Source of the DNA: Leptospiraceae bacterium
Lineage (GTDB): Bacteria; Spirochaetota; Leptospiria; Leptospirales; Leptonemataceae
Assembly (NCBI GenBank): GCA_002717505.1
Contig: PBEB01000028.1
Coordinates: 1 to 33,387 of the forward strand
Direction of reading: 5' to 3'
DNA length: 33,387 bases
A program made the position numbers and the translations under genes. The number at the start of each line of letters is the position of its first letter. Positions within the stretch are counted from its first letter, which is position 1. The notes under the pieces were generated by a model. It was not told where the DNA came from and searched no databases. It saw nothing but the letters and a program-made list of their open reading frames with translations. Positions 8,451 through 14,623 of this stretch are shown in pieces.

Positions 8451-8480
8451 TTGCTTGTTGCTTGTTCTCGACAATACTAT
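8451..8480 (+). promoter_or_regulatory. Possible sigma-70-type promoter of znuA
   Basis: TTGCTT (8451-8456) and TACTAT (8475-8480) are 18 bp apart, upstream of znuA (ATG at 8522). The match is modest. If real, it directly abuts the divergent sigma-54 element at 8481-8496, so the two promoters could not easily be occupied at once. Confidence 0.3.
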
Positions 8481-8496
8481 AGCAAGAGACGTGCCA
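8481..8496 (-). promoter_or_regulatory. Sigma-54 (-24/-12) promoter of the hsp20 operon
   Basis: The minus strand reads TGGCACGTCTCTTGCT. The consensus is TGGCACG-N4-TTGC(A/T), and both the GG and GC elements are present with the exact required spacing. The start of transcription would be near 8470, giving a leader of about 30 bases before the first hsp20 ATG. No HrcA/CIRCE inverted repeat was seen in the leader. Sigma-54 promoters need an AAA+ enhancer-binding protein bound upstream; a candidate site is described at 8545-8584. Confidence 0.8.
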
Positions 8497-8521
8497 GCCC
8501 TGGCTATAACGGAATCGGAGA

Positions 8522-9439
8522 ATGAATCAATCCAGCCTGCATCTAACTGACAAACTGACATCGGCTGCCGTCGTTTTGTCAGTTCTCCTCCTGGTTCAAT
8601 GCCAGGACAGCAGGTCCATTCCCTATCCGGCCACCATTCGCCCGGTTTCTTTTCTGATTGAACGGGTCGCGGGCAGCCGGATGAGCGAAGCCATGGTTCA
8701 TCCGGGTAGAAATCCAGAGACCTACGATCCATCTGTGGCAGATCTGATGCTTTACAGGGACTGCAGGGCCCTTTTTTTTGTGGCTCCGGCTCTTGATGGA
8801 TGGGCCGCCAATTTTCAGGAATGTCCTTCGTATGCCATTGTGCCCGAGGCCATAGGAGTGCACCATCATGGAGCCCACGGAGCCCATGGCAACAGTCCCG
8901 GAAAAGTTAAGGGTGGGGAAAATGGTATATCTGGCTCCAGGAATTATGTGGATCCTCATTTCTGGACAGATCCGCATCGCATTGAGCAGGCATTGCCTCG
9001 ACTGCAAGATTTGTTGATTTCTATGGAACCCGGCTCCGCAATTCGCATTCGATCGGAAATCCGGATCCTGGCCGAACAGATGCGAAGCCTGGAAGAGGAA
9101 GCAGCCCGGCGACTGGTGCATTTGCGGGGAAAGCGAGCTGTATTGATGCATCCTACCTACGAGAGCTTTCTGGCGGAGCACGGGATAGAGGTTGTGGCCA
9201 TTGTTGAGCCTGTTCCTGGTAAAGAACTGAGCGTAAAGGACTGGAGAAATCTTCTGACTCTAAAGCCGGTGGATTTCATTGTACATGAAAAGCAGCTTCC
9301 CATCCGTCAGTCTCGGATACTGGCCCGAGAGCTGGATGCTACCATCGTTGAGCTGGATCCAATGGGTTCCAGTGCCCGAAATCTAACCGAGCTATTGAGA
9401 AATCAACTGGATGCCTTTGCTGACTTACGAGTTGATTGA
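8522..9439 (+). CDS. znuA: Zinc/manganese ABC transporter substrate-binding lipoprotein
   Basis: Cluster A-I metal-binding protein of the ZnuA/TroA type, which captures Zn(II) or Mn(II) outside the inner membrane. The signal peptide ends in LLLVQC, making Cys27 the lipidated residue. Metal ligands expected for the family are His60 (MVHPG), His146 (DPHFWTD), His210 (LMHPTY) and an acidic residue near Asp279. A His-rich loop, HHHGAHGAHG at about 114-123, lies between the first two ligands. That loop is typical of zinc-specific members, so zinc is the better guess. It heads an operon with znuC; the permease gene is displaced to 13.8 kb. No Zur-like operator was obvious. The first codons contain the repeat that may serve the divergent hsp20 promoter. 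Confidence 0.92.
   Translation: MNQSSLHLTDKLTSAAVVLSVLLLVQCQDSRSIPYPATIRPVSFLIERVAGSRMSEAMVHPGRNPETYDPSVADLMLYRDCRALFFVAPALDGWAANFQECPSYAIVPEAIGVHHHGAHGAHGNSPGKVKGGENGISGSRNYVDPHFWTDPHRIEQALPRLQDLLISMEPGSAIRIRSEIRILAEQMRSLEEEAARRLVHLRGKRAVLMHPTYESFLAEHGIEVVAIVEPVPGKELSVKDWRNLLTLKPVDFIVHEKQLPIRQSRILARELDATIVELDPMGSSARNLTELLRNQLDAFADLRVD
8545..8584 (-). promoter_or_regulatory. Candidate enhancer-binding-protein site (AACTGACA repeats)
   Basis: AACTGACAAA (8545-8554) and its exact inverted copy TTTGTCAGTT (8575-8584) flank a further direct copy AACTGACA (8553-8560). Relative to the predicted sigma-54 start near 8470 they lie at about -75 to -115, the usual place for activator sites of sigma-54 promoters. 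They are inside the first codons of znuA. An alternative is control of znuA itself, or chance. Confidence 0.5.
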
Positions 9440-9441
9440 GT

Positions 9442-9682
9442 GTGGAAGACCCCGTAAATCGAGGTTGCTCAGGATGCGGTGCTGAACAAATACGGAAGAA
9501 CCATCGTAGTTCAGATTCCGATCAGAGCGCTGTTGGCCCAACAATCGCTGGCCTGGCTGACCAGTGGAGGGCGCTGCATAAATGGAGTACTGCTGGTACA
9601 TTTAGCTGGCTCATTGCAGTAATCATTGGAAATTCGCATACAGGAATTCGAAGTTGCGAAGTATCGATTCGGTAAGTATTAA
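9442..9682 (+). pseudogene. Apparent broken small gene between znuA and znuC
   Basis: The frame from 9458 to 9682 reads like a real protein (IEVAQDAVLNKYGRTIVVQI at its start, EFEVAKYRFGKY at its end), and its last TAA (9680-9682) directly abuts the ATG of znuC at 9683, as in an operon. It is blocked by TAA at 9455 and by an internal TAA at 9620. One missing base in the AAA at 9456-9458 would join a GTG start at 9442 (VEDPV) to this frame. The internal TAA would still have to be a nonsense change or the true end. A continuous frame from TTG 9436 to 9675 exists but its product is unconvincing. Sequence error, real decay or a shorter true gene are all possible. Confidence 0.42.
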
Positions 9683-10447
9683 ATGCAGAATGAAATGAAG
9701 CAAAGCCCCGACGAGTCCAAACAAATGCCTTCCTATTGTGTCAGAGTGGAAGGTCTTACCGTTCGCTTTGGTCGTAATGTGGCCATCGAAGATCTGAACC
9801 TTGAGTGTACACCAGGCAGCTGGACTGCGGTGCTGGGACCCAACGGCAGTGGTAAATCTACGTTGCTCAAGGCTATCCTGGGTCTGGTGGATATCGATCA
9901 TGGTAGCGTTCAGATTGGCTGTGGTAGCTCAGGTATTGGTTACGTGCCTCAGGCAAAGACTCTGGATCGAAGATTTCCTGCTACCGTCGTGGAGATGGTC
10001 AGCACAGGGTTGAAATCAAGATGGCCGTTTTTAATTCCAGGGGGGCTGCGAAAAAAAGTGGAAATCTGTCTGGAGCGAGTAGGGCTGCGCGGCTATAACG
10101 GGCATTTACTGAGCGATTTAAGCGGCGGCGAATTGCAGAGGGTGTATCTGGCTCGAAGTTTGATTCGTAATCCCGCACTCATTATCCTTGATGAGCCGGC
10201 CACCGGGCTGGACCGATCCGGGGAAACCGATATGTATGAATTGCTGGATCAGCTGCGACAGGAGGCCGGTACCACGATTCTAATGGTTACTCATGATCTG
10301 GATGCGGCCTATCATCATGCAACCCATGTTCTGGTCATGAACCGAACCAATATCGCTTCCGGTACCCCTGCATGTCTTACGCAAGAGAATCTAAAAGCAG
10401 CCTTTGGTCATGGTGGTCATGAACATCCATCCGGCCCCTGGAAATGA
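9683..10447 (+). CDS. znuC: Zinc/manganese ABC transporter ATP-binding protein
   Basis: Cytoplasmic ATPase of a metal ABC importer. The Walker A is GPNGSGKST (52-60), the signature LSGGE (146-150), the Walker B LIILDEP (166-172) with catalytic Glu171, and the H-loop His204 in VTHD. The Q-loop region is YVPQAK near residue 87. The length of 254 residues is normal for ZnuC/MntB-type subunits. The gene starts right at the stop of the remnant small gene that follows znuA, so it belongs to the znuA transcript. A GC-rich hairpin over its stop codon may end that transcript. The matching permease is not next to it but at 13814-14623. Confidence 0.93.
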   Translation: MQNEMKQSPDESKQMPSYCVRVEGLTVRFGRNVAIEDLNLECTPGSWTAVLGPNGSGKSTLLKAILGLVDIDHGSVQIGCGSSGIGYVPQAKTLDRRFPATVVEMVSTGLKSRWPFLIPGGLRKKVEICLERVGLRGYNGHLLSDLSGGELQRVYLARSLIRNPALIILDEPATGLDRSGETDMYELLDQLRQEAGTTILMVTHDLDAAYHHATHVLVMNRTNIASGTPACLTQENLKAAFGHGGHEHPSGPWK

Positions 10448-10456
10448 GGCCGGATG
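10428..10456 (+). terminator. Hairpin over the znuC stop codon, possible terminator
   Basis: CATCCGGCC (10428-10436) and GGCCGGATG (10448-10456) form a perfect 9-bp stem with an 11-base loop that includes the znuC TGA. The sequence after it, TAATTGCTAATG, is only weakly T-rich. It could end znuAC transcription, which would leave znuB on its own promoter. Confidence 0.45.
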
Positions 10457-10526
10457 TAATTGCTAATGTCATCCATCCGAATCTAAGATCAGACGCTTTT
10501 GCTTTAGGTCACTTTGCCGGGAAGTC

Positions 10527-11501
10527 CTATCTATCAATATGGACGACTGATTCCTTACCAAAGAATTGAAACATGCTCCGGACCGTTTGAATTTGCACGG
10601 CTTGTTCATCCCAGGAAAAGGCCACTCCCAGAGATTTATCCTGGTCTACAATGGCCATGCGCTGGTCCCCGGAGTAAATGAATTCTTTGCGACCCTCGGC
10701 GAAGATATTGCCTGCGTACTGAATCTGAATATGATCCGCTTTCTTACTGAACTGTGCCATGCCGCCCACCTGGATACTTCCATCAGCATTGCGGACGAAT
10801 TTATACGGACCTGCTTTGATTGAGTTCGGAGAAATCACGGTCACTTCTGGAGGATCGCCTCCAATTTCGATGCCAAAGATGGTAGTCTTTTCTACACCGG
10901 TGTAGCGGATGCCGGTTGCATCCTGCACAAGTCGAACTCCATCCTCCAGATCCAGGCCATCGGGACGGATCGTAATTACAACTTCATCGTCGGAGAAGAA
11001 GCCCGGTTGAAAGATTGTAATCTTGTTTCCCTCTCTGCTGACGCTGGATTCGCCGCTGCTGAAGAGCCCGGACATTTCTTGACGCATGGTAAATTTATTC
11101 GAAGACCGCAAACCGGTAACAGTCACCAGATCGACGGCGATATTGCCCCGAACATCTACAAAGACTCCATTGCCCAGAAATACTCCCATGGGAGAGTAGG
11201 GCACCGGAGTGCACTCGGTGCGAGTGGTTACCGTTCCGTCGGCGTTGGTTGTTGTTGTCGTTGTGCAGTCCTGTTGGCGGTAGATGTCTACTCTTTGATA
11301 GTAGGGCTCAATGCCTGCCCGCATCTCCAGTTCCCCCACATTTTCCCGTTCCTGGCCGATGGGTATTAATCTTTCATCCAGGGAAGTGCAGGAAACAAAG
11401 CTTACGGTAAGAATCAGCACGGCGATTTCAATGCTCCGGCGAATTCCATAGGGCTTATTTATATTAAATGCTTTTATTTTTCGCATGGCTCTACGGACCA
11501 T
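10527..11501 (-). CDS. Predicted lipoprotein of unknown function
   Basis: The N-terminus is basic, then hydrophobic (AVLILTVSFVSC) with Cys38 as likely lipidation site; FVSC fits the relaxed spirochaetal lipobox. A Thr-rich loop (TTTTTTNADGTVTTRT) sits at about residues 80-97, flanked by two cysteines that could pair. The rest is rich in beta-strand-forming residues and Gly/Asn turns with no motif that I recognise. An ATG at 11486 (MRKIKAF) is an alternative start that gives a more ordinary signal peptide. It is one of three minus-strand genes lying between znuC and znuB. It is separated from the GH13 gene by about 180 bp that holds a short tandem repeat, so it probably has its own promoter. 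Confidence 0.75.
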   Translation of the reverse strand: MVRRAMRKIKAFNINKPYGIRRSIEIAVLILTVSFVSCTSLDERLIPIGQERENVGELEMRAGIEPYYQRVDIYRQQDCTTTTTTNADGTVTTRTECTPVPYSPMGVFLGNGVFVDVRGNIAVDLVTVTGLRSSNKFTMRQEMSGLFSSGESSVSREGNKITIFQPGFFSDDEVVITIRPDGLDLEDGVRLVQDATGIRYTGVEKTTIFGIEIGGDPPEVTVISPNSIKAGPYKFVRNADGSIQVGGMAQFSKKADHIQIQYAGNIFAEGRKEFIYSGDQRMAIVDQDKSLGVAFSWDEQAVQIQTVRSMFQFFGKESVVHIDR

Positions 11502-11572
11502 TTTCTGCCAGGAGAAGCAAGCAAAATCATCTGCCAGCTCATGGGAACTGAAGTTTTCTGCAAATCATTCGG

Positions 11573-11600
11573 TATATCTGTAGAGATATATCTGTAGATT
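11573..11600. repeat. Two tandem copies of TATATCTGTAGA, period 14
   Basis: TATATCTGTAGAGA (11573-11586) is followed at once by TATATCTGTAGATT (11587-11600), 12 of 14 bases identical. It lies about 70 bp upstream of the lipoprotein start on the minus strand, in the promoter region, and could be a regulator site or a small duplication. Confidence 0.6.
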
Positions 11601-11682
11601 CTCGATGGATCCTGGCTGGATCGGTTTATTGTGAAGTCAGAAGTCAAACCCGGAGCCGAAGCTACCCTGGAGCTAGATGAGA

Positions 11683-13365
11683 CTAAGTCTTTGCCAGCAG
11701 GATGGCCCCCTCTGCCGGAATTCTCAGGCTGGCTTCCGTTTGAGTGGCTCCGTTCAAATCGTAAACCGGCGAATAGCCCTGATACTGCTCAGAAAGCTCA
11801 ATCCTTTTCTCTTTGTTCGAAAAATTCATGAAGATCAGCATGGAGCTGTCCTTGCTGTTGCGCTCGTAGGCCACCACATCCTCTGGAATTCCCTCTGTGA
11901 GCAGGTTCAAAGAACCTCTTCGCAACACCGAATGTGTTTTGCGAATTCTCAGCAAATCCTGATGGGTTCGAAGCAATGATTGCGGCTCGGACATCTGGCG
12001 GAGCACATTGCAATCCGGATATTTGCCATGCACTGGCAGCCAGGGTTCTGCGGTCTGCGAAAACCCGGCGTTCGGCTCGCTGTTCCATTGCATGGGGGTT
12101 CTGCAACCATCTCGATTGATGTACAATTTCAACCACTTCGCAACTCGAGCAGGTAACCACCAGTAGGGATGGGCTGCTGCATCCAGGGCTCCTCTATGAG
12201 AAAACTCTCCATCGGGTATTCCCAGCTCATCGCCATAATACGTTATGGGCACGCCCCGGGCCGTATACTGAAGCACAGCCAGAAGCCGGGCCCGGTTTTT
12301 GTCTTCGCCAATTCGACTCATGTATCTGCGGCGATCATGGTTTCCCAGGGATAACGTGGGCAAATAAGGGTGCGGGTATTCCCTCTCGTAATAATCCAGG
12401 ATATTGCAGATGTCTCTGGCTTTGAATTTGTGAAGATGAATCAAGTCGAAAAGCAGGATTAGATTGAGCCCGTCCAGGTTTTCGCCCAGATACTTTTTCA
12501 CAACTCCCTGACCAAACACTTCGCCTACTACGAACCGATGGGGACTGTATTCATCTATCAGGCTTCTTACTTCTTTTGCCAGCTCGAAGGTTTCCGGTCG
12601 ATTCAGATTGTATTCCAGTTTCTGAAGGTAGCCCTCATCAAAATCAGCGTTGGGCACATACTTCCAGCTAAACGGATTGTCACGGAATTGCTCATCCTTG
12701 TAAATGCTATGAAAGATATCCAGGCGATATCCATCCACGCCTTGATCCAGCCAGTACCGGATGGTATCGAACATGGCCTGCTTTACTTCGGGATTGCGAA
12801 AATTGAGATCTGGTTGAAAGTCCAGAAAGTTATGGAAATACCATTGCTCGGTGGTTTTGTCATAGCTCCAGCCGGAGCCACCGGGCAAGCAGGCCCAGTT
12901 ATTTGGCGGCTTTTTCCCTTTCCCATCCTTCCAGATATACCAGTCCCGCTTCGGGTTTTCTTGGCTGGACCGCGACTCTTGAAACCAGGCGTGCTCATCG
13001 GACGTATGATTCAGGATCATGTCGAAGATGATTTTCATTCCGCGACTATGAGTTTCCTTGATGAGCTTTAAAGCATCGTCCACTGTTCCGTATTCGGGAG
13101 CGATCTGGTAATAGTCGCTAATGTCGTAGCCAAAGTCTCTCTGAGGGCTCTGGTAATGAGGGGAAAGCCAGATGGTTTCGAAACCCATCTCCTTGATGTA
13201 GTCCAGCTTCTCAATGATTCCAGGTAAATCGCCAATGCCATCGTCATTGGAATCAAAAAAGGAACGGGGATAGATCTGGTAGATGGTGGTTTCTTTCCAC
13301 CATGGAAAATTGTTCAAAGTAAAGTTCTCGCAGTAAGAAATAGAAACCGCCAGCGGCGGCCGCAC
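11683..13365 (-). CDS. GH13 alpha-glucosidase / oligo-1,6-glucosidase-like enzyme
   Basis: Glycoside hydrolase family 13, alpha-amylase superfamily. The N-terminal WWKETTIYQIYPRSF is typical of the oligo-1,6-glucosidase/trehalose-type subfamilies. Region I is DMILNHTS (about 115-122). The catalytic nucleophile is Asp216 in GYRLDIFHS, the acid/base Glu282 in VVGEVFG, and the transition-state Asp344 in GNHDRRR. The protein has no signal peptide, so it acts on intracellular maltodextrin, isomaltose, trehalose or sucrose-type sugars; the exact substrate is not decidable here. At 560 residues it is a full-length enzyme with a C-terminal beta domain. The called GTG start directly follows the msrB stop (TGAGTG), suggesting coupling. 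A TTG closer to WWKE is possible. Confidence 0.92.
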   Translation of the reverse strand: MRPPLAVSISYCENFTLNNFPWWKETTIYQIYPRSFFDSNDDGIGDLPGIIEKLDYIKEMGFETIWLSPHYQSPQRDFGYDISDYYQIAPEYGTVDDALKLIKETHSRGMKIIFDMILNHTSDEHAWFQESRSSQENPKRDWYIWKDGKGKKPPNNWACLPGGSGWSYDKTTEQWYFHNFLDFQPDLNFRNPEVKQAMFDTIRYWLDQGVDGYRLDIFHSIYKDEQFRDNPFSWKYVPNADFDEGYLQKLEYNLNRPETFELAKEVRSLIDEYSPHRFVVGEVFGQGVVKKYLGENLDGLNLILLFDLIHLHKFKARDICNILDYYEREYPHPYLPTLSLGNHDRRRYMSRIGEDKNRARLLAVLQYTARGVPITYYGDELGIPDGEFSHRGALDAAAHPYWWLPARVAKWLKLYINRDGCRTPMQWNSEPNAGFSQTAEPWLPVHGKYPDCNVLRQMSEPQSLLRTHQDLLRIRKTHSVLRRGSLNLLTEGIPEDVVAYERNSKDSSMLIFMNFSNKEKRIELSEQYQGYSPVYDLNGATQTEASLRIPAEGAILLAKT

Positions 13366-13761
13366 TCACTGTCTGGGTTCGAATTTCAGTGACAAGGAAT
13401 TAATACAATACCTCTGTCCCGTGGGTTTGGGGCCGTCTGGAAAGACATGACCCAGGTGAGCATCGCATTTGCTGCAAAGAACCTCTGTGCGAACCATTCC
13501 ATGGGAACGATCTTCCTTGCTTTCAACAGCACCGGATTCCGCTGGCTGCCAGAAGCTCGGCCATCCACTACCAGATTCATATTTCTCATCGGAGCGGAAC
13601 AGTTCCTCTCCACAGCATACGCATCGATATACGCCTTCATCTTTGTTGTCCCAGTAACGACCTGTAAACGCTCGCTCGGTTCCGCCCTGCCGGGCAACCT
13701 GGAATTCTTCCGGGCTTAGCTGATCTTTCCACTCCGCATCGGATTTCTGAATCTTGCTCAT
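13366..13761 (-). CDS. msrB: Peptide methionine-R-sulfoxide reductase
   Basis: Reduces the R form of methionine sulfoxide in oxidised proteins, with thioredoxin as usual electron donor. The two zinc-binding CxxC pairs are present (Cys47-Cys50 and Cys96-Cys99), as are GSGWPSF (about 64-70), the HLGHVFPDG segment (102-110), and the catalytic Cys119 in RYCINS. The length of 131 residues is typical of a stand-alone MsrB, and no signal peptide is visible, so it is cytoplasmic. I chose the ATG at 13761 (MSKIQKS) over a TTG 21 bases upstream. It is divergent from znuB with a 52-bp gap, and the GH13 gene follows directly. Confidence 0.95.
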   Translation of the reverse strand: MSKIQKSDAEWKDQLSPEEFQVARQGGTERAFTGRYWDNKDEGVYRCVCCGEELFRSDEKYESGSGWPSFWQPAESGAVESKEDRSHGMVRTEVLCSKCDAHLGHVFPDGPKPTGQRYCINSLSLKFEPRQ

Positions 13762-13797
13762 AGGTCTAAAAAAGCAATGCAACTCCAGATAGGTCTA
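13760..13797. repeat. Direct repeat ATAGGTCTA between msrB and znuB
   Basis: Two exact 9-bp copies, at 13760-13768 and 13789-13797, are 29 bp apart, close to three helical turns. One overlaps the msrB start codon and the other ends 17 bases before the znuB start, a plausible place for a shared regulator of metal uptake and oxidative-damage repair. Chance cannot be excluded. Confidence 0.45.
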
Positions 13798-13813
13798 TCA
13801 TTTTCGACTTTGG

Positions 13814-14623
13814 ATGCTGGCAGATCTGCTTTCCCTGGATTTTTTTGTTCGATCGTTGATTCTCACCGGTATGGTGGCTTTCTTCGCCGGGTACTATGGA
13901 GTTTTTGTAGTCCAGAGACAGATGAGCTTTCTGGGCTCTGGTCTGGCTCATGCCGCTTTCGGAAGCGTGGCTCTGGCCATCCTTCTGGATACAGAGCCGC
14001 TCTATGTTGCCGTGCCGTTTACATTGCTGGGAGCAGGTCTGATCCACTGGCTGGGAAAGAAGGGGCTTAGTGCCGATTCATCCACGGGAATTCTGTTTTC
14101 GGTCAGTATGGCACTGGGTATTCTTTTTCTTTCTATGCGAAACAGTTTTGGCCAGGACGCTTTCGCCTATCTGTTTGGTTCGGTGCTCTATGTGGAAACC
14201 ATGGATCTCTGGATCGCCGGGGCCCTGTTTCTGGTTACCGTGGCCAGCTTTCCGTTCTGGGGACACTGGGCCTATGCAGGTCTGGATGCTGAACTGGCAA
14301 AAAGCGATGGGCAAAAGGTGGATCTGATGGAGTGGCTTCTTGTTTCGCTTCTGGCCCTTGTGATTGTGCTTTCTATCAAGCTGATCGGAGCTGTATTGAT
14401 TACCAGCTTTCTGGTGTTGCCCGCATCGGCTGCTCGTATGGTCAGTCGTAGTTTTGCACGAATGACATTACTTTCCATCGCATTTTCCGTTCTGGGAGCT
14501 TTCGCCGGTCTATTTATTAGCGCTTTTGTGGGGACTCCGGCCAGCGCCGCCATCGTACTGGTTCACTGCGGAATCCTGGCGCTCTGCCTGTTCTTTCAGG
14601 CAACGTTCAGCCGGAACGTATAG
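13814..14623 (+). CDS. znuB: Zinc/manganese ABC transporter permease
   Basis: ABC-3 family integral membrane subunit for Zn/Mn/Fe(II) import. The characteristic stretch MSFLGSGLAHAAFGSVAL is at about residues 37-54, and a second conserved block, LIGAVLITSFLVLPASAARM, is at about 190-210. The profile suggests eight or so membrane helices over 269 residues, which is normal. It is the natural partner of the ZnuA and ZnuC proteins encoded 3.4 kb upstream, since no other permease, ATPase or binding protein of this family occurs in the window. Three oppositely oriented genes lie between them, so it must be transcribed separately. Its 3' end overlaps the tail of the GGDEF-EAL gene by 17 bp, tail to tail. 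Confidence 0.93.
   Translation: MLADLLSLDFFVRSLILTGMVAFFAGYYGVFVVQRQMSFLGSGLAHAAFGSVALAILLDTEPLYVAVPFTLLGAGLIHWLGKKGLSADSSTGILFSVSMALGILFLSMRNSFGQDAFAYLFGSVLYVETMDLWIAGALFLVTVASFPFWGHWAYAGLDAELAKSDGQKVDLMEWLLVSLLALVIVLSIKLIGAVLITSFLVLPASAARMVSRSFARMTLLSIAFSVLGAFAGLFISAFVGTPASAAIVLVHCGILALCLFFQATFSRNV

Noticed and set aside
8438-8521. CIRCE element or ROSE-type RNA thermometer for the hsp20 genes
   Set aside because: No TTAGCACTC inverted repeat is present, and the short leader of about 30 bases has no stable structure masking the AGGAGG.
9436-9675. 79-codon frame starting at a TTG overlapping the znuA stop
   Set aside because: The product has little protein-like pattern, whereas another frame of the same DNA does and ends flush with the znuC start. 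Kept only as a possible source of the start of the broken gene.
12538-13071. 177-codon plus frame within the GH13 gene
   Set aside because: It lies opposite the conserved catalytic domain of the glucosidase and has no start signals.
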